Positions 1-8,672 of a stretch of DNA of 64,000 nucleotides are shown piece after piece. The notes beneath the pieces are model-generated. The model had not been told where the DNA came from and did no database searches. It was given only the letters and a program-made list of their open reading frames with translations. Within the stretch, counting starts at the first letter, position 1. Each line of letters begins with the position of its first letter. This stretch comes from JAWLDV01 sp046537975 (GTDB taxonomy: Bacteria; Desulfobacterota; Desulfobulbia; Desulfobulbales; SURF-16). Where the stretch lies: the NCBI GenBank assembly GCA_046537975.1, contig JBKHJR010000003.1:1-64000 (forward strand), read 5' to 3'. A program made the position numbers and the translations under genes.

Positions 1-2
1 TA

Positions 3-107
3 GCTGAATTGCTGGTGGTAGTAGCCGGAATCGGCCTTATAGGTGCAGCCTTTACACTTGGGGAGAGATTTTTCGGCAAGGCCTTTGAAAGCCATGGCGG
101 TCACTGA
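3..107 (+). CDS. C-terminal end of a membrane protein (5' end outside window)
   Basis: An open frame enters from the left edge and stops at TGA 105-107, giving 34 residues. They form one hydrophobic stretch (LLVVVAGIGLIGAAF) followed by a short charged tail ending in ESHGGH. This looks like the last transmembrane helix and cytoplasmic tail of an integral membrane protein. The MerR-type regulator follows 57 bp downstream on the same strand, so the two could be co-transcribed; a permease or efflux protein with its regulator would fit. The family cannot be decided from this fragment. Confidence 0.5.
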   Translation, partial: AELLVVVAGIGLIGAAFTLGERFFGKAFESHGGH

Positions 108-164
108 TCAAAATGGTCAGGTAAAATATTCAGGATAACCTTCAAGACATAGGGAGAACCTGCC

Positions 165-530
165 ATGTTAGATAAAGATAAAGCAGTATTCACCATAAGC
201 GTTGCAGCGGAAATGCTGGAAGTACATCCCCGGACTCTGCGCATATATGAGCAGGAGGGTTTGATCAAGCCCATACGCAAGGGCAAATGGCGTTACTTTA
301 ATGCCGACGACATCGACTGGATTAACTGCCTGAGAAGAATGATCCATGAAAACAGCATGAGCATAGCAGCCCTCAAAAAACTGCTTCTCTATACCCCCTG
401 CTGGAATATTGCCGACTGCCCTTTTGAAAAGCGTAAAAAGTGTACCGCCTTTATGGCAAGCGGCTTGGTTCCGCGCAAAATAAAAAGAGACGAAATCGCC
501 GGGGTAGTCCACATCCATAATGTCGCTTAA
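165..530 (+). CDS. MerR-family transcriptional regulator with C-terminal cysteine cluster
   Basis: This 121-residue protein has a MerR-type winged helix at about residues 8-75: the segment EVHPRTLRIYEQEGLIKP is the classic recognition helix and turn, and FNADDIDWINCLRRM is the second wing. The C-terminal third carries Cys-Trp and spaced cysteines (PCWNIADC, then KKCTAF) and is a likely metal or redox binding segment, since MerR proteins sense effectors through that part. AGGGAG lies about 8 nt before the ATG. It follows the membrane-protein remnant by 57 bp and converges with the ATP-grasp gene 10 bp downstream. The effector is unknown. Confidence 0.85.
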   Translation: MLDKDKAVFTISVAAEMLEVHPRTLRIYEQEGLIKPIRKGKWRYFNADDIDWINCLRRMIHENSMSIAALKKLLLYTPCWNIADCPFEKRKKCTAFMASGLVPRKIKRDEIAGVVHIHNVA

Positions 531-540
531 GAAAAAATTT

Positions 541-1353
541 TCAAAACAGACCGGCAAGCCATTCCCTGACCCCTTTTTCCAGCAGTCGCAGGAAAAAGTC
601 CGGACCACCCAGCCCCCGGGTACGGAAACAGTAATTGATTTCCAGAAAAAGAGGCCGGGGGTCTTTCTCTTCTGCCGAGAAGAGAAAGTCAAAACCCGCC
701 AGATTTATCCCGGTGGTCCGGCAGAAAGGATGGAGTTCTTCTATGGCCTTACTCTGCAGCCTTTTCCAGGAGTTACTGCAGATCACGGCGCCTCGAGACA
801 GATTTGAATAGAATCCTCCCCTCAGATTAATCCGCCAATAGGGATAAAATCTCTCACCAACCACCACCACCCGCAGACTCCTGCCGCCTGCGGGGATGTA
901 TTGTTGAACCAGGCAGCCACCGTTTTCCAGCCAGCTGCCAATCCTGTCCCGATTTACTGCAAATTCCCCGGAATTGCTTATTAAAATAACGCTGTTGCCT
1001 TCTCCTCCCCAGGCCCCTTTCAAGACAAAAGGATAAGGATAAGGAATACGGTCAAGAAAATGATCAGGAGTTCCCTCCAGGACCATCTGTTCCGGACAGG
1101 TGGCCAAAAGCTCGTTAAAGAGACGGGCCTGTCCGGTTTTGCCGGGGTAGCGAAACCGGACCTCATAATCGGGAAAGACATGCCTGCAGCGTTCTCTGGC
1201 CTGCAGGTACAACTCTTTCCTGCAACCCTGGGGAAGAATGACCGCATCCGCCCTGTCCATGGCCTTCAGATCATCCTTGCCCGGGAGGCCGCCGGTCAGC
1301 ACCCTGTTCCAGCCGGTCTCAATGAATAAATGAAAAGAAAGTACTTTTGACAA
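541..1353 (-). CDS. Stand-alone ATP-grasp (RimK/glutathione-synthetase-like) protein
   Basis: A protein of 270 residues with an ATP-grasp fold. The ATP-binding lysine strand is YPFVLKGAWGGEGNSV (about 108-123), followed by the linker strand CLVQQYIPAGGRSLRVVVVG and the Mg-ligand region DFLFSAEEKDPRPLFLEINY near the C-terminus, where the E-x-N motif is expected. Such proteins ligate a carboxylate to an amine or thiol through an acyl phosphate; the substrate here is unknown. The start is a TTG with no clear ribosome site, so the N-terminus may be wrong. It converges with the MerR gene and is transcribed away from nifJ, with no pathway neighbour in view. Confidence 0.75.
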   Translation of the reverse strand: MSKVLSFHLFIETGWNRVLTGGLPGKDDLKAMDRADAVILPQGCRKELYLQARERCRHVFPDYEVRFRYPGKTGQARLFNELLATCPEQMVLEGTPDHFLDRIPYPYPFVLKGAWGGEGNSVILISNSGEFAVNRDRIGSWLENGGCLVQQYIPAGGRSLRVVVVGERFYPYWRINLRGGFYSNLSRGAVICSNSWKRLQSKAIEELHPFCRTTGINLAGFDFLFSAEEKDPRPLFLEINYCFRTRGLGGPDFFLRLLEKGVREWLAGLF

Positions 1354-1607
1354 TTTTCAAGCAGGAAATAGTGGCACTAATTGTTGTTTTTGATTAAAAT
1401 ATCGATTTATTTTATCTACAGGTCATGAAACTATGCAGTTAAGGTTGTCAGTTTAAGGTTGTTAAGATAAGAACCGGATTTATACTACGCCTCTCAGAGT
1501 CCATGACCGACCAGTGTAAAAGGAGATATCTTACCCAAGCAAGTCTATAACCAATTTTACAGTATCTACATAAATAATATCAACCTGAAGTAAAAGAAGG
1601 AGGGTTT
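1354..1607. other. Intergenic leader between the ATP-grasp gene and nifJ
   Basis: The 254 bp are AT-rich and hold the putative promoter of the PFOR gene. A 10-bp direct repeat, TTAAGGTTGT, occurs at 1439-1448 and 1453-1462 (14 bp period, about one and a third helical turns), overlapping the upstream edge of the -35 box. This is where a regulator could bind. The ribosome site AAGGAGGG lies directly before the nifJ ATG. Confidence 0.4.
1459..1486 (+). promoter_or_regulatory. Putative sigma-70-type promoter of nifJ
   Basis: TTGTTA (1459-1464) and TATACT (1481-1486) are separated by 16 bp, leaving a leader of about 115 nt before the PFOR start. The -35 overlaps the second copy of the TTAAGGTTGT direct repeat. 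Assigned by eye only. Confidence 0.4.
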
Positions 1608-4600
1608 ATGTCCCGGAAAATTAACACCATTGACGGCAACCAGGCCTGCACTCATGTGGCTTACTCTACAAGCGAGATTATAACCATCTATCCTATAACC
1701 CCATCTTCGCCCATGGCCGCCGAAGCAGACTCCAAGGCAGCCGCCGGTCAGAAGAATATCTGGGGTTCAGTGCCGCAGGTCTCACAGATGCAGTCCGAGG
1801 GCGGAGTTGCCGGCTCCCTGCACGGTTCTTTAACCACCGGTTCGGTCTGCACCACCTTTACCGCATCTCAGGGTCTTCTCCTCATGATACCCAATATGTA
1901 CAAGATAGCAGGAGAGCTGACCCCCACGGTTTTTCACATCACTGCCCGCTCACTGGCAGCGCAGGGTCTGTCTATCTTTGGAGACCACAGTGATGTTATG
2001 GCGGCCCGGCAGACCGGCTGGGCCATGCTCTGCTCCCAGAATGTCCAGGAAGCCCAGGACATGGCCCTGATTTCCACCCAGGCCGCCCTGAAATCACGGA
2101 TCCCTTTCATGCACTTCTTTGACGGCTTCCGGACCTCCCACGAAATCCAGAAGGTGGAACAGCTAAGTGAGGATGATATGCGGGAGATGATCGATGAAGA
2201 TCTGGTAATCGAGCATCGCAAACGCGGCCTGACCCCGGATAATCCAAGGATGAGGGGAACTGCCCAGAACCCTGATGTCTATTTCACCGGTCGGGAAACT
2301 GTTAACAAGTACTACGAGGCCACTCCCGGCATTGTCGCCGAAACCATGGACAAGTTTGCCGAACTTACCGGCCGCAGATACAACCTTTTTGACTATCACG
2401 GCGCTCCTGACGCCGAAGATATTGTCGTGATGATGGGATCCGGATCAGAAACCACATCAATCACAATTGATCATCTCATCTCCCAGGGTCAGAAAGTAGG
2501 CATGGTTATTGTCCGCCTGTACAGACCATTTGACGCAAAGGCCATGGTCAATGCCATGCCGGCAACGGTCAAGAGAATAACCGTTCTCGACCGCACCAAG
2601 GAACCTGGATCTCCCGGGGAACCGCTCTACCTCGATGTCCGTTCTGCAGTAGGTGAAGCAGTGGAATCTTCCCGTATTCTGGAACAGCCCGCCATGTATT
2701 CCGGACGTTACGGCCTGGGTTCAGCCGAATTCACGCCGGCCATGGTCAAGGCGGTATTTGACAATATGAAAGCCTGGTCACCCAAAAACCACTTCTGCGT
2801 GGGCCCGGATGATGATATCGCCTTCACCAGCCTTGATTACGATCCGGACTTCGACATTGAAAGCGAGGACGTTTTCCGGGCCATGTTTTTCGGGCTCGGT
2901 TCAGACGGAACTGTGGGCGCCAATAAGAACAGCATCAAGATTATCGGTTCGGAAACCGACAATGAAGCCCAGGGCTATTTCGTCTACGACTCCAAAAAAT
3001 CAGGATCGGTTACCACAAGCCATCTCCGTTTCGGCAAGAACCAGGTCCTGGCCCCTTACCTGATCAACAAGGCCAACTTCATCGCCTGCCACAACTTTAC
3101 TTTTCTGGATAAGTACGACATGCTCTCCAACCTGGAGGAGGGCGGCACCTTCCTGCTAACCACCAGTTACGGCAAGGATGAAGTCTGGAAGCACCACCCG
3201 GCTCAGGTCCAGAAGCAGTTAATCGACAAGAATGCCAAGTTCTACATCATAGATGCCATTTCCTTGGCCGAGGCCATTGGCCTTGGCGGTCGGATCAACA
3301 TGATCATGCAGACCGCCTTCTTCCTGATTTCCGGGATTATCAGCAAGGAAGAGGCGATCAAAGACATCAAGGATGCCATCAAGAAGACCTACGGCAAGAA
3401 GGGCGAGAAAGTCGTCCAGATGAACTTTGAGGCAGTGGATGCCGCGGTCAATAATATTCAGGAAGTCAAGGTTCCCAAAAAGGTAAGCGGCCACCAGAAA
3501 CCGTCCGTTGTTTCGGATGAGGCCCCGGACTTTGTCAAGAATATCACTGCCAGGATGATCGAAGGCAAGGGACATCTCCTCAAGGTTTCCCAGATCCCGG
3601 CAGACGGAACCTGGCCCACAGGCACTACCCAGTGGGAGAAAAGAAACGTGGCTGTAAATGTACCTGAATGGATTCCGGAGAACTGTATCCAGTGCGGCCG
3701 CTGTTCCCTGGTCTGTCCGCATGCCTCCATCAGACTGAAGATAGTGGAGGAAAAAGATCTGAAAAGACCGCCCAAGAGCCTGAAGGTGACTGATGCCACC
3801 GGCAAGGAGTATAAGGGGCGAAAAACCATTGTCCAGGTCTTTACCGAGGACTGCTGCGGCTGCAGCCTCTGCGTCGACGTCTGCCCGGCTAAAACCAAGG
3901 CCCTGGAGATGAGAAAGAATACCGAAGATACCCGCAAAACCGAAAAGAAAAATGTGAAGTATTTTCTGGATCTTCCCGAGATGGAGGCATCTGAAGTCAA
4001 TCCGGCTACAGTCAAAGGCAGCCAGCTGCTCAGACCGCTGTTTGAATTTTCCGGAGCCTGCCCGGGCTGCGGGGAAACACCCTACATAAAACTGGCTACC
4101 CAGATGTTTGGAGACCGGATGATGGTAGCCAATGCCACCGGCTGCTCTTCAATCTACGGCGGCAACCTGCCCACCACGCCCTATTGTACGAACGCCGAGG
4201 GCCGGGGTCCGGTATGGTCGAACTCCCTGTTCGAAGATAACGCCGAATTCGGTCTTGGTATGCGCCAGACTGTGAACAAGCTCAGCAGGCAGGCCAAAGA
4301 ACTTCTGGAAGAGGCAACCTCAGCCAAGATCGGAGTTACCCGGAAAATGGCGGATGATATCCTGAACGCATCCCAAAATAACCAGCAGGAGATTGATGCC
4401 CAGCGGGACCGGGTTGCCAAGCTCAAGAAAAAAATCGAAGACAGTGACAAGATCATCGCCAAACGGCTACTGAATGTTGCCGACTATCTGGTCAAAAAAT
4501 CCGTCTGGATCGTAGGCGGTGACGGCTGGGCTTATGATATCGGCTATGGCGGCCTGGATCACGTCCTGGCTTCAGGGGAAAACGTCAATGTTCTGGTTCT

Positions 4601-5153
4601 GGATACCGAGGTTTACTCCAACACCGGCGGCCAGATGTCTAAATCTACGCCCCGGGCGGCTACCGCCCAGTTCGCATCCAGCGGTAAAAAACTACCCAAG
4701 AAGGATATGGGCATGATATTTGCAACATACGGTAATGTCTATGTTGCCAAGGTGGCCATGGGGGCAAATCCCGGCCAGGCTGTGAAGGCTTTTGCCGAGG
4801 CTGAAGCATATGACGGGCCTTCTTTGATCATAGCCTATACTCACTGTATTAACCATGGGCTTAATCTCGCCCTGGGACTCAAGCAGCAGAAAAAAGCGGT
4901 GGAATGCGGCCACTGGCCCCTTTATCGCTACAACCCGGAGCTGGACGATCAGGGAAAGAACCCTCTGCACATAGACAGCAAAGAGCCATCTATTCCTTTC
5001 GAGGACTATGCCATGGCGGAAAACCGCTACCGGGCTCTTAAAATAACCAATCCGGAGCACGCTGACGAACTGATGGGTACCTCCCAGAAAGATGTGCAGA
5101 GAAGCTGGAAGAATCTGGTTAACATGGCCAAGGCCCTGGAACCAGAAGAGTAA
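1608..5153 (+). CDS. nifJ: Pyruvate:ferredoxin (flavodoxin) oxidoreductase, single chain
   Basis: Catalyses the CoA-dependent oxidative decarboxylation of pyruvate to acetyl-CoA and CO2 with reduction of ferredoxin or flavodoxin, in the cytoplasm. The 1181 residues match the usual homodimeric length. The N-terminus carries the pyruvate-binding region (YPITPSSPMAAEAD). Two 4Fe-4S motifs sit at about 691-703 (CIQCGRCSLVCPH) and 747-760 (CCGCSLCVDVCP). The TPP domain starts at CPGCGETPY (about 817), contributes the cysteine of the proximal cluster, and contains GGDGWAYDIGYGG (about 970) and TEVYSNTGGQMSKSTP. The start has a strong AAGGAGGG site. It looks monocistronic, with a promoter upstream and a long hairpin downstream. 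It points to anaerobic metabolism. Confidence 0.97.
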   Translation: MSRKINTIDGNQACTHVAYSTSEIITIYPITPSSPMAAEADSKAAAGQKNIWGSVPQVSQMQSEGGVAGSLHGSLTTGSVCTTFTASQGLLLMIPNMYKIAGELTPTVFHITARSLAAQGLSIFGDHSDVMAARQTGWAMLCSQNVQEAQDMALISTQAALKSRIPFMHFFDGFRTSHEIQKVEQLSEDDMREMIDEDLVIEHRKRGLTPDNPRMRGTAQNPDVYFTGRETVNKYYEATPGIVAETMDKFAELTGRRYNLFDYHGAPDAEDIVVMMGSGSETTSITIDHLISQGQKVGMVIVRLYRPFDAKAMVNAMPATVKRITVLDRTKEPGSPGEPLYLDVRSAVGEAVESSRILEQPAMYSGRYGLGSAEFTPAMVKAVFDNMKAWSPKNHFCVGPDDDIAFTSLDYDPDFDIESEDVFRAMFFGLGSDGTVGANKNSIKIIGSETDNEAQGYFVYDSKKSGSVTTSHLRFGKNQVLAPYLINKANFIACHNFTFLDKYDMLSNLEEGGTFLLTTSYGKDEVWKHHPAQVQKQLIDKNAKFYIIDAISLAEAIGLGGRINMIMQTAFFLISGIISKEEAIKDIKDAIKKTYGKKGEKVVQMNFEAVDAAVNNIQEVKVPKKVSGHQKPSVVSDEAPDFVKNITARMIEGKGHLLKVSQIPADGTWPTGTTQWEKRNVAVNVPEWIPENCIQCGRCSLVCPHASIRLKIVEEKDLKRPPKSLKVTDATGKEYKGRKTIVQVFTEDCCGCSLCVDVCPAKTKALEMRKNTEDTRKTEKKNVKYFLDLPEMEASEVNPATVKGSQLLRPLFEFSGACPGCGETPYIKLATQMFGDRMMVANATGCSSIYGGNLPTTPYCTNAEGRGPVWSNSLFEDNAEFGLGMRQTVNKLSRQAKELLEEATSAKIGVTRKMADDILNASQNNQQEIDAQRDRVAKLKKKIEDSDKIIAKRLLNVADYLVKKSVWIVGGDGWAYDIGYGGLDHVLASGENVNVLVLDTEVYSNTGGQMSKSTPRAATAQFASSGKKLPKKDMGMIFATYGNVYVAKVAMGANPGQAVKAFAEAEAYDGPSLIIAYTHCINHGLNLALGLKQQKKAVECGHWPLYRYNPELDDQGKNPLHIDSKEPSIPFEDYAMAENRYRALKITNPEHADELMGTSQKDVQRSWKNLVNMAKALEPEE

Positions 5154-5242
5154 TAACTGTATCCATACTCTAAGGATATAGCAGCTCTTTTTATAAGAAG
5201 GGGGGGTAGAGTCCTGATACTTTAACTATTAGGCGCTACCTT

Positions 5243-5320
5243 GGGAGCCCGGTCTCCCGGTGATACAATGCCTGTTTCTGCAACGGGTAAACACACGGGA
5301 GGCGGGGCTCCCCCCTCTTT
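5243..5320 (+). terminator. Long-stem hairpin after nifJ, likely terminator or leader structure
   Basis: The arm 5243-5259 (GGGAGCCC, GGT, CTCCCG) pairs with 5296-5312 (CGGGAG, GCG, GGGCTCCC), a 17-bp stem with a single G-G mismatch and one wobble pair, closing a 36-nt loop. A short pyrimidine-rich tail (CCCTCTTTTA) follows. It lies 90 nt after nifJ and ends about 22 nt before the P-II-like start codon, so it could end nifJ transcription or act as a 5' leader structure for the next gene. Confidence 0.55.
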
Positions 5321-5341
5321 TATACTTTTAAGGGTAAATAT

Positions 5342-5659
5342 ATGAGCACAAAAGATTCATTAAACATGATTACCTGCATTGTCCAGCGGGGTGAGGCGGA
5401 CAAAGTTGTAGATGCGGCTCTTGAAGCCGGTGCTGAGGGGGCGACCATATACTATGCCAGGGGCCGCGGGGTTCGCGAAAAGCTGGGACTCAGTAAGTGG
5501 TTGATCAGACCCGAAAAAGAAGTGATTATCATTGTCACCCGGCCTCAGGAGACCGATGATGTCTTTGATGCCATAGTCCAGGCGGGCCGGCTGGATAAAA
5601 AAGGAATGGGATTTGCCCTTCTGCACAAAGTCGACCGGGCAATCGGATTCATCTCTTAG
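5342..5659 (+). CDS. P-II family (GlnB-like) regulatory protein
   Basis: A protein of 105 residues with the P-II ferredoxin-like fold: ITCIVQRGEADKVVDAALEAG (beta1-alpha1), a short T-loop region around ARGRGVREKLGL, and RPEKEVIIIV with RPQETDDVFDAIVQAG (second beta-alpha unit). The usual uridylylated T-loop tyrosine context of GlnB/GlnK is absent, so it belongs to the divergent P-II-like group, which usually binds nucleotides and controls a neighbouring transporter or enzyme. A small membrane protein starts 21 bp downstream and is the likely partner. AAGGGT precedes the ATG. What it senses is unknown. Confidence 0.8.
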   Translation: MSTKDSLNMITCIVQRGEADKVVDAALEAGAEGATIYYARGRGVREKLGLSKWLIRPEKEVIIIVTRPQETDDVFDAIVQAGRLDKKGMGFALLHKVDRAIGFIS

Positions 5660-5680
5660 CAAAGGGGTCTCCGGCATATC

Positions 5681-6160
5681 ATGTGGAAGCACCTGATCAT
5701 ACTGGGAGCGCTGTTAGGCCTGGCCAAATTTAATCAGCTGGACCTCAGTCCCTATTACCAGACCCTGGTTGACTCTCTGGCGGCCAAGAACCTGCCGATT
5801 CTTGTTTATACCATCTCACCTGCTCTGATCCTGGTCATCGCCACACTTTTTCTAAGAAATTCTTTTATCCTGGGAATAATCCGCCTGATCGTCAATATAA
5901 TCCTGGAAATCAGTTTATTCTTTGTCACTCTGATTTCTTTTGGTTCAATATACTGGACCATTTATAAAGACGGTAATCCCTGGCAGGAGCTACAGCGGCT
6001 TCTTCCAATTCCGGCAATTTCCCTGATAACCGTGGTTATCTGCATCAATATAATCGACTTTAATAAACCGATCATAAAGCGGCTTATTCCCTACATGGTA
6101 ATAGCTGCGGCCTCTTTCCTGATGGTAGTATATGTGCTCCCGCCCTTAGTGACAAATTAA
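5681..6160 (+). CDS. Small multi-pass membrane protein, unknown function
   Basis: A protein of 159 residues with about four hydrophobic segments (roughly residues 36-60, 64-93, 107-125 and 136-155), separated by short charged loops such as YKDGNPWQELQR. No family was recognised. It lies 21 bp after the P-II-like gene on the same strand, so it is probably in the same transcript and may be the membrane target of that regulator; this is inferred from position only. Confidence 0.7.
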   Translation: MWKHLIILGALLGLAKFNQLDLSPYYQTLVDSLAAKNLPILVYTISPALILVIATLFLRNSFILGIIRLIVNIILEISLFFVTLISFGSIYWTIYKDGNPWQELQRLLPIPAISLITVVICINIIDFNKPIIKRLIPYMVIAAASFLMVVYVLPPLVTN

Positions 6161-6492
6161 GCAACTATATTTTCCACTATCTTTTAGTACCTCATCGACA
6201 TCCGGTTCAGGGCAATCTTTACTCCGATCTACCTGTAGGGGACCACCCCTGTCATCATTAATCACAAAAACCATCCTCCCCGCCCCGGACACTTTCAGCT
6301 TAACTTCAGACCACCTGATCCCGACAAGTTGACCAAACAAAAGAGCCCATACTTTAACATGCTGAGATAAAAGAAAATCATGTCAAGTAATTCCCCGGAA
6401 CTTTCTTTTAATCTTGCCCCTTGCCCCTTGCCCCTTGAACCTGTTTCCTTGTCCCTTGAGCCTTAAAATCTCCGGGGTCAGGAGTTCTGAAC
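6161..6492. other. Intergenic region with dispersed repeat copy 1
   Basis: This 332-bp gap between two convergent genes holds a small perfect hairpin (AGGGG, loop ACCA, CCCCT, about 6236-6249) and, from 6303, the first copy of the dispersed repeat. The minus-strand frame 6146-6340 is open but overlaps the previous gene and the repeat, and has no homologue I recognise. Confidence 0.5.
6303..6487 (+). repeat. Dispersed intergenic repeat, copy 1 (full length)
   Basis: The copy starts with ACTTCAGACCACCTGATCCC, runs through a GACCAAACAAA block and CCCATACTTTAACATGCTGA, then GAATT/AATTCCCCGGAACTTT, and ends in heptamer-like runs of CTTGCCC (6413-6460) and AAAATCTCCGGGG. TTAACATG and CATGTCAA form an imperfect inverted pair around a purine-rich loop. 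The same order of blocks recurs at 17590, 22589, 51901 and, inverted, at 14213. Confidence 0.85.
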
Positions 6493-6951
6493 TTACTGAT
6501 ATGCCTTGGTAATACTTTTAAGGATGTCATGTTTACCTATGATTCCAACCAGATTGCCGTCTTCAATAACCGGCAGGGTATAAACCATCTTATCCGCCAT
6601 AACTGTTGCCGCCTCATCCAGCCCGGTGTCCGGAGACAGGGTTACGGGATCTTTGGTGCATATATCCTGGACAGTGGTTCCGGTCATTTTCTGAATCTCT
6701 TTCTCTACTTTTTTGCCCTTGTCAAACATAAACACCGAATCAAGGAAGGTAATAACAGTAGGGATATGAAACTTCTTGGTCTGATCTATGATGTCCCTTT
6801 CCGTGACTACCCCTATCAGGCAGTTGTCTTTATCCATCACCGGAACCCCGTTTATCCGGTTTTCAAATAAAACTTCAGCTAATTTTTTGACAGACATGTC
6901 ATCCTTAACAGAGATAACATCCGTGGTCATAACATCTCTCACCTTCAGCAT
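6493..6951 (-). CDS. CBS-domain pair protein
   Basis: A protein of 152 residues made of two CBS motifs and little else: CBS1 at about 5-60 (VRDVMTTDVISVKDDMSV and NRINGVPVMDKDNCLIGVVT) and CBS2 at about 93-150 (VQDICTKDPVTLSPDTGL and VYTLPVIEDGNLVGIIGKHD). Such Bateman modules bind adenosine ligands (AMP, ATP, SAM). AGGAGGATAT stands directly before the ATG. It lies 64 bp downstream of the NAD(P)HX repair gene on the same strand and may be co-transcribed. No target is evident. Confidence 0.9.
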   Translation of the reverse strand: MLKVRDVMTTDVISVKDDMSVKKLAEVLFENRINGVPVMDKDNCLIGVVTERDIIDQTKKFHIPTVITFLDSVFMFDKGKKVEKEIQKMTGTTVQDICTKDPVTLSPDTGLDEAATVMADKMVYTLPVIEDGNLVGIIGKHDILKSITKAYQ

Positions 6952-7015
6952 ATATCCTCCTATTGGGAATTATGTATTTTGGTTAATTTCTTTATGTTAA
7001 TCTAAAAAATATTAA

Positions 7016-8572
7016 TTAAAAAGTTTTATCCTCTCTGATCTTTTCCAGAGCCAGGGGTAGAAAATCAGCAACCTCGGTAGCCAGAAAACCCCGACTACAG
7101 TTCTCAGCCAGCATATCACCGGCCAGGCCGTGGGAGAAAACACCGAGACAGGCGGCCCGCCATGGAAAAAGCCCCTGAGCAAGGAAGCCTCCGATGATGC
7201 CGGAAAGCACGTCACCGGTGCCACCGGTAGCCAGGCCGGGATTACCAGTAGAATTAAGGGCAACCTGCCCATCAGGTGCAGCCACCACTGTTGCAGCTCC
7301 TTTCAGAATCAAATGGACCTGATTAGACTGTGTAAATTGCCGGGCGATTTCCATCCTGTCCTCCTGCACCTCCCTGGTGGTGAGACCGGCAAGCCTGGCC
7401 ATTTCTCCGGGATGAGGGGTGAGGATCCTGGGAAATCCCGATTCGTTTTTCAGGGTCATTCCGGACCGGCTGAGACAGTTCAAACCGTCTGCATCTATCA
7501 CCAAGGGACACTCAGCCTCGTTATACATTTTACACACCAGGTCGACGGTCCCGGACTCCTGGCCGATACCGGGACCTATGACAACAGCATCTCTGTCCGC
7601 CATAGCTTCTTCAACTGCTGAATAATCATCAATCCCGGGGGCTCCATTCTCCAAGCCGTCTACAGGGAGAGACATGGACTCCAGAAGAGCGGACTCATAT
7701 ATCGTGTTCAACACCGCGCCCCCGCAGAGGCTCACCAGTCCGGCTCCGCTTCTCAGCGCCCCTCTGGCAGTTAAAATGGCAGCCCCTGTTTTACCGGTGG
7801 AGCCGGCGACAACAAGGAGATGACCATAGCTACCCTTATGTCCCCAGGGATAACGGTCAGGGCACATCCCCCGGATAGCAGGCGGATCGAGCAACTCACA
7901 GAAAAGCGGACTTTCTTTTACCACTTCCGGAGGGATACCTATATCCACGACTTCCAGCCTGCCGGTGTAGCTGCGGCCAGGATAACTGAACTGCCCGGGT
8001 TTGGCCATTCCATAAGTGGCGGTTAAATCAGCCTCAACACAAGATCCCAGCACAGTCCCCTTATCACTGTCCAGGCCGGAAGGCATGTCCACAGAAACTA
8101 CAGGTAAAGGGATACGGTTAATAAGTTCTATTACCTCGGCAAAATGACCCTCCACTTCCCTCTTCAGACCGGTGCCGAACAAGGCGTCAATCAGCAGATG
8201 AGCTCCGCTGATATCCTCATCAGCCACCTCCTGGCCGGAAGAAGCAGTCCTGACCTTAATGGCAAGCTTCTTGACTATATTAAGATTGATCAGGGCATCA
8301 CCCTTGATCTTTTCTTCAGGGGCCAGGAGATAGACCACGATTTCAGCCCCCTGTTGATAAAGATGGCGACCTATTACCAGACCGTCACCGCCGTTATTGC
8401 CGGGACCGGCGAAAATAACCACTTTTTTGCCCTCTGATATACCATAATGCTTTCTTATCAGGTCTGCAGTACAACGCCCGGCATTCTCCATCAAAACAAC
8501 ACCGGGAATACCGCAATAATTGATGGCGGTCGAATCAAGGGACTGCATCTGTTCAGCCTTAACTAATCGCAT
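7016..8572 (-). CDS. nnr: Bifunctional NAD(P)H-hydrate epimerase / ADP-dependent dehydratase
   Basis: Repairs damaged nicotinamide cofactors: the N-terminal YjeF_N domain (about 1-210) epimerises R-NAD(P)HX, and the C-terminal ribokinase-like domain (about 225-515) dehydrates S-NAD(P)HX at the expense of ADP. Signatures are AGPGNNGGDGLVIGRHL and DALFGTGL in the first half, and the ADP-site motif GNPGLATGGTGDVLSG in the second. ATG at 8572 is preferred over an in-frame TTG at 8584 because TTGGAGG lies just before it and the protein then begins MRLVKAEQM, as in homologues. The 518-residue length is normal. Confidence 0.95.
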   Translation of the reverse strand: MRLVKAEQMQSLDSTAINYCGIPGVVLMENAGRCTADLIRKHYGISEGKKVVIFAGPGNNGGDGLVIGRHLYQQGAEIVVYLLAPEEKIKGDALINLNIVKKLAIKVRTASSGQEVADEDISGAHLLIDALFGTGLKREVEGHFAEVIELINRIPLPVVSVDMPSGLDSDKGTVLGSCVEADLTATYGMAKPGQFSYPGRSYTGRLEVVDIGIPPEVVKESPLFCELLDPPAIRGMCPDRYPWGHKGSYGHLLVVAGSTGKTGAAILTARGALRSGAGLVSLCGGAVLNTIYESALLESMSLPVDGLENGAPGIDDYSAVEEAMADRDAVVIGPGIGQESGTVDLVCKMYNEAECPLVIDADGLNCLSRSGMTLKNESGFPRILTPHPGEMARLAGLTTREVQEDRMEIARQFTQSNQVHLILKGAATVVAAPDGQVALNSTGNPGLATGGTGDVLSGIIGGFLAQGLFPWRAACLGVFSHGLAGDMLAENCSRGFLATEVADFLPLALEKIREDKTF

Positions 8573-8672
8573 AATTACCTCCAATACATGTTCTCCACTT
8601 TCTTCTTCATTCTAATGCAATGGCAGAGAACAGCAAACAGAAAAAAATCGGGACGTTGATCAACAAATGAAC

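Noticed and set aside
6146..6340. 64-codon minus-strand frame in the 6.2 kb gap
   Set aside because: It overlaps the preceding gene and the dispersed repeat, and has no ribosome site or known motif.
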